Positions 20,541-32,443 of a stretch of DNA of 64,000 nucleotides are shown piece after piece. The position numbers were made by a program, and so were the translations under genes. Below the pieces are notes generated by a model that did no database searches, was not told the DNA's origin, and saw nothing but the letters and a program-made list of their open reading frames with translations. The stretch spans positions 1 through 64,000 of the forward strand of contig QKWP01002113.1 in NCBI GenBank assembly GCA_003550325.1, given 5' to 3'. The stretch is from Gigaspora rosea. Lineage: Eukaryota; Glomeromycota; Glomeromycetes; Diversisporales; Gigasporaceae. Each line of letters opens with the position of its first letter. Within the stretch, counting starts at the first letter, position 1.

Positions 20541-22479
20541 ATGATTAGATCTTTTACAGTTGATGAAGTTGTTCAACATAATACAGAAAATTTAATCTGG
20601 ATCATTGTTCATAATAAAGTTTATGATTTAACTAACTTTTTGAACAAGCATCCTGGTGGAAAAAAGGTTTTACTCAAGGTCGCTGGTTCGGACGCAACAA
20701 AACCGTTTGATAACTTTCATTCATTAGACGTGCTGAAAAAATATTCGCCACAATTACTTATTGGCGAAATTGGCTCTGCTCAAACCGAGAGTGAAAAAGA
20801 AGAAGTAGCCAGAACTGAGAGTCCGTTCGGAGATTTCGTGCCACAAGGTGATCCATACTGGTATCAAGGTTTTTATAGCCCGTATTATAATGATTCGCAT
20901 TATCGTTTATGTGCTGCTATGCGCCAATTAGTGGAAAAAGAGATCATGCCTTATACTTTTGAATGGGACGAAGCCAAGAAAATTCCAAGGGAACTCTATA
21001 TAAAAGCTGGTAAAGCTGGTATTTTACCTGGAATTTGTGGTTCACCTTGGCCATCAAAGTAAGGAACTATTTTCTATACGTTCTCACAATCTAAGGGAAC
21101 AATGAATAATTAATCGTCAAATTTATAATTTTACATATTGATAACGCAAATATTTAGGTATGCACCGTATCCTCTTTTTGGTGGTGTCAAGCCAGAAGAA
21201 TTTGACTATTTCCATGTATTTATCATTTTAGATGAATTGTCTCGTTGTGGATCAGGAGGTATTCTGTGGGGTTTAGTTGGTGGTAAGTTAAAAATAAAAA
21301 ATAATAACAAAGTTTTTATATGGACTCAGTATTGCTTATAATGGTTTATTATTATTATTTTTTTTGCTAATATAGGCTTGGGTATCAGTCTTTCACCCAT
21401 AATCAAATTCGGGTCTGATGAACTCAAACAAAGAGTTGCTCCAGAATGTTATGCAGGAACAAAAAGTATTTGTCTTGCTATTACAGAACCTTATGCTGGA
21501 TCTGACGTCGCCAATATTAGAACTGAAGCCAAACTTACGGACGATGGTAATTATTACATAGTCAACGGAGAAAAAAAATGGATCACAAATGGCGTATTTG
21601 CAAACTATTTCACCACTGCTGTCCGCACGGGAGGTCCAGGAATGGGTGGAATCTCTCTTCTTTTGATTGAGAGATCGATGCCAGGTGTTAAGACCCATCC
21701 AATGCAATGTTCAGGTTTATGGGCTTCAGGTACTGCTTATATCAGATTTGAGGATGTAAAAGTTCCAAAAAATAATCTTATTGGAAAGGAAAATAGCGGA
21801 TTCAAGGTTTTTTTCTTATAATAATTTTCTTTTATTTTACAAATTTAAAGTAATAATGCTCATGTCGCATAATAATTATTATCAATAATTCCATAAAATT
21901 AGTGTATCATGCATAACTTCAATCAAGAACGATTAGGGCTCATAATTCAAGCTAACCGATTTGCTCGTGTATGTTATGAGGATGCTATGAAATACGCTCA
22001 TAAACGAAAAACATTCAACAAAAAACTTATTGAACAGCCTGTTATTCGTAACAAATTAGCTCAAATGGCTCGAGAAATTGAAGCTACTCATGCCTGGCTG
22101 GAAACTATACTTTACCAAACAAGATTTATGGAAGAAGATGAAATGATAAGAATCAGTGGTCCAATTGCGTTATTGAAAGTGCAAGCAACAAAGACGTTTG
22201 AGTTTTGTGCTCGAGAAGCCAGCCAAATTTTTGGTGGTTTGTCTTATTCGCGTGGCGGGTGTGTAAATAAAATTTATTATAAACTTGTCTTTTTGTTGAA
22301 TCCATGTATCATATTAATTTATTCATTTTTAATGATTATCCAGTCAAGGTGAAAAGATCGAACGTTTATGTCGTGAAGTACGCGCTTTCATAATTCCTGG
22401 TGGTTCCGAAGAAATTATGCTCGACTTGGGTATTAAGCAATCTCTGAAGGTTGCACAGTTGGCTGGTGCCAAACTTTAA
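20541..22479 (+). CDS. Cytochrome b5-acyl-CoA dehydrogenase fusion, five exons
   Basis: Exons are 20541-21058, 21158-21282, 21376-21806, 21903-22258 and 22344-22479, giving 521 residues. Introns are 99, 93, 96 and 85 nt; donors 3 and 4 (GTTTTT, GTGTGT) are weak but restore frame and homology. Residues 1-80 are a cytochrome b5 fold with heme ligands H37 (HPGG) and H60. From about 105 on is an acyl-CoA dehydrogenase, with the FAD/substrate signature AITEPYAGSDVA at 249-260 and KKWITNG after it. E367 in NQERLG aligns with the catalytic Glu of isovaleryl-/long-chain-type enzymes; the alternative SCAD/MCAD position is Gly in IPGGSEE. The enzyme should oxidise acyl-CoA to enoyl-CoA. The C-terminal AKL is a PTS1 variant, suggesting peroxisomes. 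The substrate is unknown. Confidence 0.88.
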
Positions 22480-23740
22480 TAACTCTTTTTAATTTTGGAA
22501 TAAATAATTTATTAGAAATATCTATTGTTCATCCCAATGTTATGAAATTAAGAAATATTTGTTTTATATCAAATTTTAAGGTATTGTAGAGATGAGATGT
22601 TCAAATTGACCTAAGTCATAAATTTTGAACGGCGTACATTATTTTCTCAATCGGTGAAAAATTAAAAAGATAAAATTATATGACCAAGGAATAAAAATTA
22701 TACGGCCATTAATAATACTACTTATATCGTAAACGTTCATTTTCAAAATAAAAAGTGATACAAATTTGCATAAAATTTTCTATTAAAAAAACTGCTTTAT
22801 AAATTTAAATAAAAAAAAATATCGCATAATCAATATAAAAAAAGCACAACAGCAAAAAGTTCGCATGATTTAAAATTTTAACAATTTTTACATTACAACG
22901 TAGAACGCACTCACATCGTCTTGTACATAGTAAATTACTTCTTTTGAGCCTGGCTCTCTTGCAAACTGTAATTTCAGTTTTCACTTGAATTAACATCAGA
23001 ATCGACGATTCAATAATTTCCAGGGCTAATGTGCTTTTAAAACATTCCATTCATGAATGTATTCATGAATGGCGTCATCAACTACTGTTTGCAAGATAAA
23101 ACCATACCGCATACAAATCTTTTTGATTGCATGTTAAAATTTTATTATCATTAAAAAAAATCATTCACCAGGTTTTTGCTTTGACTAGCATGCTTCATTA
23201 CTTAGTGCACAGCTAGTTCTTTGATCAGTCCAGTTTGAGGGAACAGATCAGTCCGGTTCTTTTTAGGATTTAGGATTGACCGAATGATCATCGGTCTTGA
23301 TATTAAAAATTATTATTAGTTAAAACAACCTTTCAGACTAGCCTTACACACATCTATAATATAGAATCCCATGTTAATTACGAACCTTTTATTTTGTTAT
23401 AGTGCATATCATCAATTTTTTTTTATCGATTAATTATTAATTTTTATGGATCACAAAGTTGATTGATAAGACGCTCATGTGTAATTTTATAAAATTCTAG
23501 ACAATTAATAGTCCTGGTTGCATGTGATTAAAGTACTGATTGTAAGTCGGTAAAACATCGTCATACATCATACAAAATAAAGATAACACTTTTATCCGGT
23601 AGATCACCGGCAATAAAAGTGCCCGAAGAACCTTCTTATCACCGACTTTAGTTGATTTTCGAAGATCGGAATAAATAATCGTCTGCTGATCGACAAAATT
23701 AAATAAAAAACTAGTGTGACGGTGGTGCATTCGCGCCACC
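22480..23740. other. Gene-free spacer
   Basis: No supported gene. A perfect hairpin (CCATTCATGAAT, loop GT, ATTCATGAATGG) lies at about 23046-23071. Minus-strand open frames here lack domains. Confidence 0.5.
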
Positions 23741-23749
23741 CATCTTATT

Positions 23750-24110
23750 TAATAATTTCAATTGGAATTATCATAATCTCTATCTTGATTATTATAAAGA
23801 ATTTTGTCACAGAGTTTACTAACTAATATAGTATACACAGCGATGTTAGTATTGAAATTATTATAATTTTACTATAAGTTGCTGCAAAAATTTTGTTATA
23901 GAATTTATTTACTATTTGGTGATCATTATATGTAGTTAAGGTAGATTTGGTTTCATTAGTTTAACGTGATTCCTATTATGATTTATTATAAAGAATTCTA
24001 TTACAGAGCTTACATATTAATTAGTCACATGGTGTTTAGTTTTAGTATTGGAATTATCATGATTTTCATGTAAAAAATTCTATCTTAGAGCTTACTATTC
24101 CAGTGATCTA
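23750..24110. repeat. Dispersed copies of the TAAAAAATTCTGTTACA repeat
   Basis: Four diverged units near 23800, 23890, 23990 and 24070 match the array at 5560-6790, including the flanking 'attataatttctat' and 'cttact' segments. Confidence 0.6.
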
Positions 24111-24119
24111 TTAATTTAC

Positions 24120-24530
24120 AGCTAAGTAAAAAAAAAGCAAATAAAAAAAAAATAAAAATAAAAAAATCTGATCAATTGACCAAAGTTTTCAGATTCTATG
24201 TAGTGTAAAATGAAAAGTCAACTTTGTGTGGCCTAATTATAGATGTGATTATTCTATAAAAAAAAATATTTGACTGATTGAAGTTTTCAGTTTCCATGTA
24301 GTGCAAAACAAAAAATCAACTTTGTATGGCCTAATCTTAGTATTTTTCTATTAAAGTAAAAAAAAAAGAAAATCTAACTGACCAATTGAAGTCTTCAGAT
24401 TCTGATGTATTGCAAAACAAAAATCAAACTTTGTGTGGTCTAATCTAAGATGTGAACATAATTCTATTAATTTGCAGTAAAAAAAAAGAAAAAAAAAAGA
24501 AAAATAATCTGACTGATTGAAGTTTTGTCG
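24120..24530. repeat. Tandem array (about 100 bp x 3.5) derived from a MITE end
   Basis: AAAATCAACTTTGTGTGGCC occurs at about 24219, 24318 and 24425 with 'TCTGAYTGATTGAAGTTTTCAG' upstream of each. The core is the terminal inverted repeat of the PIF-like MITE at 17307-18470, so a MITE terminus plus flank has been amplified head to tail. Confidence 0.65.
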
Positions 24531-24879
24531 CTTGTGTAATCTATATGTATATAATTAGAACGTGTTTTGTTTAGAGAAAATTTGTTGATTTCTTTGTTTG
24601 GTTATGTGATTAATTAATTAGGTATAAGTAGCTTGAATCTTAGTAGTTATTTGGGATTATCAGGTTGATTTTACGTATTTTACTAATTGCGTTTGAGTCT
24701 TTTAGGATTTTATATTTAAGAGTGTATTAAAATATATATATGTATGTATGTATATCAAAGATAAATTTTTAATTGGCAGGAAATTGTTTAGCTAGTTTGT
24801 TGTAATCTTAAAGCTTTGATTGCTAAAATTTATTATTCGTATTTGCGTTGTGAATTTCAGTAAAATTTTTGAGGATTGT

Positions 24880-25960
24880 TTTTAATTAATCTAGCTATCT
24901 TCTTAAACCAATTATCTATTGTTTTATGAACATCCCAAGCATCAGATCATTCTTGTGGATCAGAATTCATGCATTTCTCAACCAATTCGATATAGAATTT
25001 TGGAGTTCCAGGTGCAAACTCTGGTCGCAATCCTTTGCAAATTTTGACTGCAAGTTTTAGGTCGAATTTATAACCATCAAAAGTCTTTTTCTATTTAACA
25101 TTTCTGCCATAATAATACTAACCATAAATATCTGCTGCTTGTGTAAACTGCTGTTTTCCTGTTAAGACTTCAGGAGGAATATAGGGCATTACACTATAAG
25201 TTTCGCTTTCTGAAGCGTTATCATCTTTCTTTTTAGACAATCCTAGATCTGTGATATAAGATTGTTGGTCTTGCAAAATATTACCACTGTGAAAATCAGC
25301 ATGAATGTATGCACATCTGTAAATGTTATCTAGCTTATCTGAAATATCGTTTAAGTATCTGCAATTTGGTCTGCCATGTAAATGTATTAAAATTTTTTCT
25401 TAAATATTATGAAGACTCTCATTATTAGCATACTGAAATACTCAAATATTCGTTTGTTTTTGTGTTCTGAGTTATTCATATATTGCAAGCATTGTACAAT
25501 TTAATGTACATTTCATAAGACTTTTAAACTTAAGGTTTAAACAATGAATTAGTTCAGTAAACTACTATTAATAAAATTAATGAATTATCAAAGCAATAAA
25601 TTAACTTCTTTTAAAAAATCAAAATTGTTTTCCTTCAAACTGGTTAACGTCTTGAGTGCAACGATGCTGAATGGTTCACGTGTAGTTTTCATCATCAACT
25701 TTTCATATGCCATCCAACCAGGTAGCTAAATATACAGAACCAAATCCACCTTTACCAATTTCTTTAATATCAGATAATTTATCAAATGGAATCCATTCAA
25801 TTGCGCTTTCATAACTCCAGGCTCTAAGTTGGAATTCCTTCATGCAATCATCAATATCTTTATTTCCAATTGTCCACCTTGTTGTTATGTCAGGGTCACA
25901 TGATAGACACCATGCTTCAGAAGTGTTATCTTCATTACAATATGCACATTTTCCTTATTT
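24880..25960 (-). pseudogene. Tyrosine-kinase-like protein kinase, decayed
   Basis: Read on the minus strand from 25956, the domains are in order. They are a CAYCN...TSEAWC cysteine pair region, GNKDIDDCMKEFQLRAWSYESAIEWIPFD, the glycine loop GKGGFGSVY (about 25735-25763), IVALKTL with the VAIK lysine, the catalytic loop HADFHSGNIL (25276-25305), DLGLSKK in place of DFG, PYIPPEVL, and a C-lobe ending NSDPQE / SDAWDVHKTIDNWF. Stops and frameshifts interrupt it at several points: TGA after WLDGI, a shift before REPFS, broken helices E and F, and TGA after DPQE. It would have encoded a serine/threonine or dual-specificity TKL kinase of the type greatly expanded in these fungi; family expansion is background knowledge. 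No intact frame remains. Confidence 0.75.
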
Positions 25961-26049
25961 GGCTTGTCTATATAATATATGTTTTATTTCGCATCTGCAA
26001 TTTAAACTTTATATCGAATGCAAATAAATAATTTTATACTTACCGACTA

Positions 26050-26255
26050 AATTAATGCGAATGAAATGAATTTAAACGTAATAATGGTAAATAAGTATTT
26101 ATGATCTTGTTTTGTGAACTTGTTTTGCTGTTTTTAATTCCATTGATTAATAAATGTTCTTTATACTCACATGCTGAATGAGGTGATTAATGCGAATGAA
26201 ATAAATTTAAACATAATGGTAAATTAGTATTTATGATCTTGTTTTGTGAACTTTT
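26050..26255. repeat. Direct duplication, period about 134 bp
   Basis: ATTAATGCGAATGAAATGAA plus the following 50 bases (to TTTGTGAACTT) occurs at about 26052 and again at about 26187. It lies upstream of the decayed kinase. Confidence 0.6.
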
Positions 26256-26339
26256 TAGTTATTAACTCAAGGTTCGTATTTTTACAATGAAATTTTATAA
26301 CGAAAATGGCATAAGGGGCTTTGAAAACTTGTTATTACC

Positions 26340-26960
26340 ATTTTTACTAAATTATTATACTTTATCAGCTCATCCCGATAATATCTTGTTCCATTGACCC
26401 ATCCTTCCTCTACTTCAATATTCGGGTTATAATCTATTTTATGTTTTTGCTTCATTATTGCTGGAACATTTCCTTTGACGATACCCAAGCCTCTAGGTGA
26501 TAATCCCAAGTCGATCGTTACGATCTACGATCATTCAATTCTGCTACGCCTTAATTCGGAAAAACTATTTCCATAACGAATGAAGCAATGATCTACAGGT
26601 TTAAGGATCGAAGCAAAAATTGTAGTACCGGTAATTATTATACCTTATCTGCTCATCTCGATAACATCTTGTCACATTGACCCATCCTTCTTCTACTTCA
26701 ATATTCAGTTTATAATCTATTCCTTCCCGAACGTTCCTTTCTTATGTTTTGCGTCATTATCGCTAGAACATTCCTTTGACGATACCCAAGCCTCTAGTTT
26801 GATAATCCTAAGTCGATCGTTACAATCTACGATTATTCAATTCTGCTACGCCTTAATTCGGAAAAACCATTTCCTCGTGACACTACGAAGAGATCAACAG
26901 GTTGATATAACGAATGAAGAAATAATCCACAGGCTTAAAGATCGAAGCAAAAATTGTAGT
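26340..26960. repeat. Direct duplication, about 300 bp x 2
   Basis: A block beginning ATTATACTTTATCAGCTCATC and running through TGACCCATCCTTC, TTGACGATACCCAAGCCTCTAG and AATTCTGCTACGCCTTAATTC occurs at about 26350 and again at about 26640, with indels. A minus-strand frame across the first copy (26282-26509) reads open but is unrecognised. Confidence 0.65.
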
Positions 26961-27204
26961 ATCGGTAATTGGAGGATATAACAAAGGAAGAAAAGATCTA
27001 CGGGTTGAAGGAACTGAAAAATTGTATTATAGAAAAAACCATTTCCTCGTGACACTACGAAGAAATCAACAGGTTGATATAACGAATGAAGAAATAATCC
27101 ACAGGCTTAAAGATCGAAGCAAAAATTGTAGTATCGGTAATTGGAGGATATAACAAAGGAAGAAAAGATCTACGGGTTGAAGGAACTGAAAAATTGTATT
27201 ATAG
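26861..27204. repeat. Recent tandem duplication, 2 x 172 bp
   Basis: The segment starting AAAAACCATTTCCTCGTGAC at about 26862 is repeated starting at about 27034, ending both times in AAATTGTATTATAG. I see only about one internal base difference (AGAGATC versus AGAAATC), so the duplication is recent. Confidence 0.85.
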
Positions 27205-27449
27205 ATTTTTCTACATTAAGGTTTGTCTATGAAGCTCTAATAAAAAAAAAATTTTTGCTCATAATTTGGTTTCTAATTCTAACCCTAGTTAATATGGACT
27301 AATATTAGTCAATTAGTCGTAACCTGTCACACAATCCGGTCATGAAGGGATAGGACATTTGACTAACATTTGCATAGGGTATTGATATATACTGATAAAA
27401 AATCATTGCGCACATGTGACACATTGTTAATTGATGCATCTAGCCAATC

Positions 27450-27710
27450 ATGCTAGATATCAAACTTTATTGAATAATTTTTCGTATGTACAGTACAATT
27501 GATGTACAAACCAAGACGGGATATACTCTCCGTCATAAGCTGAATTTGCGATGCGCAGTATCTGTGGTCTCACACACTGCATGAAGCAGACCGGCTTTAG
27601 TATGAAATTTAACTTTCCACAAAATGGCAGGATTCTAAATGGTGAGGGTTCGGGTGTGAATTTTGGCTCCTGTAAATAGTTGGTGCTGATTTGTCGTTTG
27701 TTCACTTCTT
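27450..27710 (-). pseudogene. Repeat-associated coding remnant, copy 1
   Basis: Minus-strand reading gives an 81-residue open frame with KPVCFMQCVRPQILRI. The corresponding minus-strand sequence at 62840-63060 gives LACFMQCGRPPI in the same context, and the DNA of the two regions aligns (TCWCACACTGCATRAAGCA). Conservation of the peptide suggests a former coding exon of an interspersed element. The family is not recognised. Confidence 0.35.
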
Positions 27711-28199
27711 ATATTTTCCTCTAACAATGAAACTATTACAGTATTGTAGTACCATGAATGACCAAAATAGGGAGTTTGTTGCAAGTTAATAAATTCTACA
27801 TATCTATAAAGCTATTTGAAATTATAAATCCATTAAAATGGTTTGTAATGATTGGTTTACAAGCAAATATGTTTATTGCGTAATAAATACCAATATGACT
27901 TGTGACTTGTCTGCATTGATTTTTTGATCTGAATACGTCTTTTGAATACATAGCATAGTATAAATTTCTTTATATCAAATTTATAGTTCATTTTGGCTCT
28001 TGTTTTTAATAATTTTTGTTATTGGGTTACCTTATGACCGTACATTAGCATATGAACAATAAGTTGTACTCTATACGAACTTTACAAAATTCTAATTATA
28101 CCTTAGGCATCTTCTAAGTCCCACGAATAAAATTTTGATCATACATGGAAAGACATTTTTAGGCTAGGGTAGAATACTCTGGTATAATTAAATAAATCA

Positions 28200-28335
28200 C
28201 AATTTAGTTATATTAATGACCAATCAAACCCTAACCGGTCCTATTCAGTCCTAGACTGTGGTCCGATCCGATCTTTTAAAAGATTGGCAGTCCTTGGACC
28301 AGGATGGACCAGACGGACCGATTAACAGCCCTATG
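28200..28335. mobile_element. Partial hAT-like end, CGGTCC-rich
   Basis: CCGATTAACAGCCCTA at about 28317-28332, preceded by repeated GGTCC/GGACC words, resembles the right end of the complete element at 61112-62512. No left end with a matching duplication was found. Confidence 0.4.
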
Positions 28336-28634
28336 CACAGCACAAATTATTAAAATTTTAATAAAATAAGCTTGCGTCCCTAGGTTATTTTTAATTGGAT
28401 TAATTGTTGAAATTTTTAATTATGCCAACATAAAGAATTTTAAAATTATGAGTTTCCGATATTTAAATTTGGTTATGTGATTCGCTTGAATTTTTAAGTG
28501 CAGTTAAACATTAATTATATTAATTTCGATCCATTAATGAACGTTTATTTTTCCATTGACTAATAAATGTTTCTAATATTCTATCAAAGATTTTATGAGC
28601 CAGAAGTTGTATCGGGTGGTGCGATTTTCGTCGA

Positions 28635-29045
28635 CCCTATAAGAAAAGTGGACCGGGTGTTGGTACGGGTTGGCTCGAGGTTGTCTGGATAGGCACGTGT
28701 CATGTGGCACGTAAAGGCATGAAACGAACCAAAACGTGACAGAATGGCACGTATCTTACGTTTTACATACGTGCCACCCAATGCACGTGTCAATACCGTG
28801 CACGTTTTATTACGTTATATTACATGTAATTACCCGTGCCAAAACCCGTAGGTTTTGGTTTAGTAAAGTGCAGCAAAACCCGGTCCATTTACGGTCCAAA
28901 ATGTCCGGGTAAACAGTCCAATTCGGACCGATTTAACGTGCCAACACGGTACACAGACGTACAAACCCGGACATCTGCCCGTCCCACACTCAGCCGTGTC
29001 TCTCCGTAGAAACACGTGCCTACACAGACCACTTTTTTTATAGGG
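28635..29045. mobile_element. Complete MITE with CCCTATAARAAAAGTGG inverted ends
   Basis: The left end CCCTATAAGAAAAGTGG (28635) is inverted at the right end CCACTTTTTTTATAGGG (to 29045), one mismatch. The 3-bp CGA lies directly outside both ends. The body is unusually G+C-rich for this window, with GGCACGT/ACGTGCC words and an open minus-strand frame of no recognisable domain. A truncated copy lies at 3846-4081. Confidence 0.7.
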
Positions 29046-29077
29046 CGACAATCACTTCAATCACTTCACCGACATTT

Positions 29078-29243
29078 CATTTCACCGACATTCAATTCGC
29101 CGACATGTTTATTTTACAGACAATTATTTCACCGACAGTCATAGTAATTCTGGTAATTCGGGTTATTTGTCGCTAGGGTCAGGTTTAGAATTGAAGTGCA
29201 ATTTTTAAAAAACTTTGTCGGTAAATGTGATGTCTGTGAAATG
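29078..29243. mobile_element. Short TIR element, CATTTCACCGACA ends
   Basis: CATTTCACCGACATTCAATT at the left is inverted at the right (TGTCTGTGAAATG) over about 28 bases with six mismatches. TTTCACCGAMA words also recur at 60160-60310 and TTTTACAGACA at 8770-8800, so this is a dispersed family. Confidence 0.5.
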
Positions 29244-29249
29244 ACATGT

Positions 29250-30010
29250 ATCCGTTGTATCATTCCATATTAAGAAATTAATACCGGTAATGAAAAAAAT
29301 AACACAGATTTGTTTAAAATTAACATTCGAAAACTTTTTTTTTCTTTTATTTGAATTCATATAATTAATATGCCATATATAATAAATAATATATTTGTAG
29401 TATAATAAAATTTAAATAGTTCTGAGGTTTAATTTTTTTTATTAAATTTCTAGTACAGTATAATAAAGTTTAATAATTTAAAATTGAATTAAGAATTGAC
29501 ATAAATTATTTCTAAATCTGTGAAAATTTAAGAATAACGTAATCAATACAAAATCAACCTAAATTGCGAAATAACGTATGTTACGACTGTGTAAATTTGT
29601 TTACGATCACGTTTCGTGTGTAACATGGAATGTGGTAGGGATGGTTTTCTTCAACTTTTTTTTGATGTCGCTTATGCTAAAAATCCTATTTTGATGATTT
29701 TTGTTTGTTCATTTTTGGTAATTATTGCGATACAGTATTTTTGAGATTTGTGACTATTGTAACATTTTCGAACATTCATATGATTGTGAAAATCTGACTA
29801 ATATCGTAACGTAACATTATTTTTTTACATGTCACACGTGATCGTACTGGTCCTGAGATGTATCACATGCCGCGAACTATCCTTAATAATTTTTGCATTT
29901 TCCGCGTATAGCATATCCGCATTTGTTTTTCGGCAACGGCAGAAATCTGGTAGGATGTCTTGTCTAGCCCAACTATAATAAGATAATTATTACAATTTTT
30001 TTTTTTTTTT

Positions 30011-30041
<31 letters not shown>

Positions 30042-31083
30042 TACTTTTATCCAGGTTTTTCATGATAGTCATGCTCAGCCTGGTGGGTAGCACAGATTAT
30101 TTCGTAAAATTTTCAACATAACAAAGATGCATCCCCAAGTTATTCCTATCTTGATTAAGTATGTTGCGAAAGTGCGAATAATTTCCTATGGAATATCATA
30201 ACTACACTAATAACACCAACTAAAACTACCCTAATAACAATAAAGCTGCGATTAAGTCGTGGATAGACTTGGTCCGAGTAACTGGGGTAGAATAGAGCTC
30301 TGGATTACGTCACGAGGTTGCAATTCGGGAACACGGGTTTAGACTTTATACGAATTTCACCTATCAGGGGGTTATCAGTTTATTATAACAACAGTTTATT
30401 AATTCAAGGATCTTTTGGGATAATTACTAGATCTAACACTTCTACTCTAATTTCGAAGATTATCACTCAACGAACTCTGAGATTTTAACTCGTACTGAGT
30501 TATTTTATTTCAAGCGACAGAGGCATCGCTTTATACTTTTAACATGCATATTTCTAACGAAATGCATTAATGAGATTAATGCGATTAATGGATTAATGCA
30601 ATTATATTATTGGAATCAATTCCTACGATAAGGTGACGATCTACTATTTACTATTTTGGAGCTTGAGTTGAAATCTAATTGTTCGAGTCTTACTAAATAT
30701 ACATATTTGACTAAAATATATATCTAAAATGGAAATCGAGATAGAATAATAATAATATAAGAAAATCGTCGTGACTGTACTGTTACGCCAATACTTAGAA
30801 CCTTTGAATTTCTGGTTACACTGAAGATCGGAATTTTTTAGTATTCATTATACCGAATTTCACGAGTCACGATCCTTGCGAATCAATAAAGCGTTAAAGA
30901 AGAAAATATGTAATACAATCCTATAAAGATCGATTCGAATATAATGAATAAAAAAAAATGAATGAAGCATGAACAATAAAAGAATTATCTTTATATCTAA
31001 ACATCAATAAATAAGAACAATGCAAATATCAATGTAATTATTATCGTTATTGATAAAATGCGCAATTTTTATTTTCATTATTA
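29250..31083. other. Spacer with possible retroelement relics
   Basis: No supported gene. The part 30240-30860 is of higher complexity than its surroundings (TTGGTCCGAGTAACTGGGG, CTGGTTACACTGAAGATCGG) and looks like decayed LTR-type sequence, but I cannot define ends. Confidence 0.35.
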
Positions 31084-31088
31084 ATACG

Positions 31089-31317
31089 TGTCACGGCTGA
31101 TGCTGAAGTTGGCTGATGCTGAAGCTCAGGGGTCTCGATTGGAAACTATAAGCCCTGCTAAAATCCACATATACTCTATAAATATAAAATCTACACCCAA
31201 ACCCTAGCCTAACCCTATAAGACAAAAACGAAAAAAACATCCAAAAAAAATTTTAAAATTTTATATCAAAATAGGTCAAAGCTTCAGCATCAGCCAACTT
31301 CAGCATCAGCCGTGACA
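31089..31317. mobile_element. MITE/TRIM-like element with perfect 38-bp TIRs and ATACG duplication
   Basis: The left arm 31089-31126 (TGTCACGGCTGATGCTGAAG...) is the exact reverse complement of the right arm 31280-31317. Each arm contains two copies of GGCTGATGCTGAAG at a 16-base period. ATACG lies on both sides (31084-31088, 31318-31322). Interior (153 bases) is noncoding and includes CCCTAGCCTAACCCTA. The perfect arms and duplication point to recent insertion. Confidence 0.9.
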
Positions 31318-31322
31318 ATACG

Positions 31323-32226
31323 TAATTATTGTGACAGATTATAATGAAATAAAATCGTAATGAAATGAACTTATTTTATGTCCAATTTTTAAAATTTTTT
31401 GGGCCTTTTTTGTTAGTTTTTTCTACATGTGGACTTTGATAGGTTTATATTTTTTAAACTGAAGCCATTAGTTTCACAATAGGGGGTTTCATAATTAACA
31501 AATAAGTGATGTATTTTGAAAATAAGTATGATTTTTTAAATAGTATTTTTACTACGTTTGAATTATAAATCGGAAAATAAAATAAGATTCTCTGATTTTA
31601 TTAAAACCTCTGATTTCATTATAATCTAATTATTATCAGTTGCGAGGGTAATACAAATTCCTAAAGAGGAAATAGCCAATCGGAGAGACTATTCCGGATC
31701 AGCCTGACAAGGAATGAATAGTAAATATTAATATAAGCCTATAGCCTCTAACGTTAAAGCTCTAACCCTAAATTTTTATCTCACATTTACAAAATCGATT
31801 TCCTTTTTTGGTTTGTATTGCCAGCGCAAATAACTAAAATGATTTCACAATCGGTGAAGATCGAGAAATAACTCGTGCCAATTCAGTCATCTGCAAAGGT
31901 ATTAATAACGAACATTAATTGTGAAAAAGGGATCGACATGAATTCAGAAACGACATGAATATTTAGATATCATGAATAAGATTATGTTGATTAAGTATGT
32001 GGATCATATACAGTAATGGATTAACACCGCTTTAACCGATCAGAAAGTGAATAAGTTACATTCGTATTGAGTTTATTCCGTATATTAGAAAGGGCATATA
32101 TTTATGCCATCCAATAGTATGCAAGATTTTGTACACAGCTAGTTGCCTGTGAACCATATACTACGTTCCTGGCAAATTTGCATCGGACCACAATATTATA
32201 TGTCTAAAAATCATGTTTTTATTAGC
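31323..32226. other. Gene-free spacer
   Basis: No supported gene, RNA or repeat structure seen. Confidence 0.5.
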
Positions 32227-32443
32227 AGCTGCCCTACTTTTTTAGTGCGTCAGGGGTACATTGAGTGTAACTTAAGTTTGCACAAGGAGAAAATCTTCCT
32301 GCCTTGCGGAAGCAAAGTAAAATTTCCAATTATATATATAATCAGAAATTTAATTTTGTTTTCACAAGGAGGGTGATGCTCTCCTTATCCAAACTCAAGT
32401 TACATTCGACATACCCCTGACGCACTAAAAAAATAGGGCAGCT
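32227..32443. mobile_element. MITE with about 63-bp inverted ends
   Basis: The left arm 32227-32289 begins AGCTGCCCTACTTTTTTAGT and the right arm 32381-32443 is its reverse complement at roughly 85% identity. Together they span 217 bases with a 91-base loop. The plus-strand open frame across it (32143-32376) is a by-product. It lies about 350 bases upstream of the P450 promoter. Confidence 0.7.
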
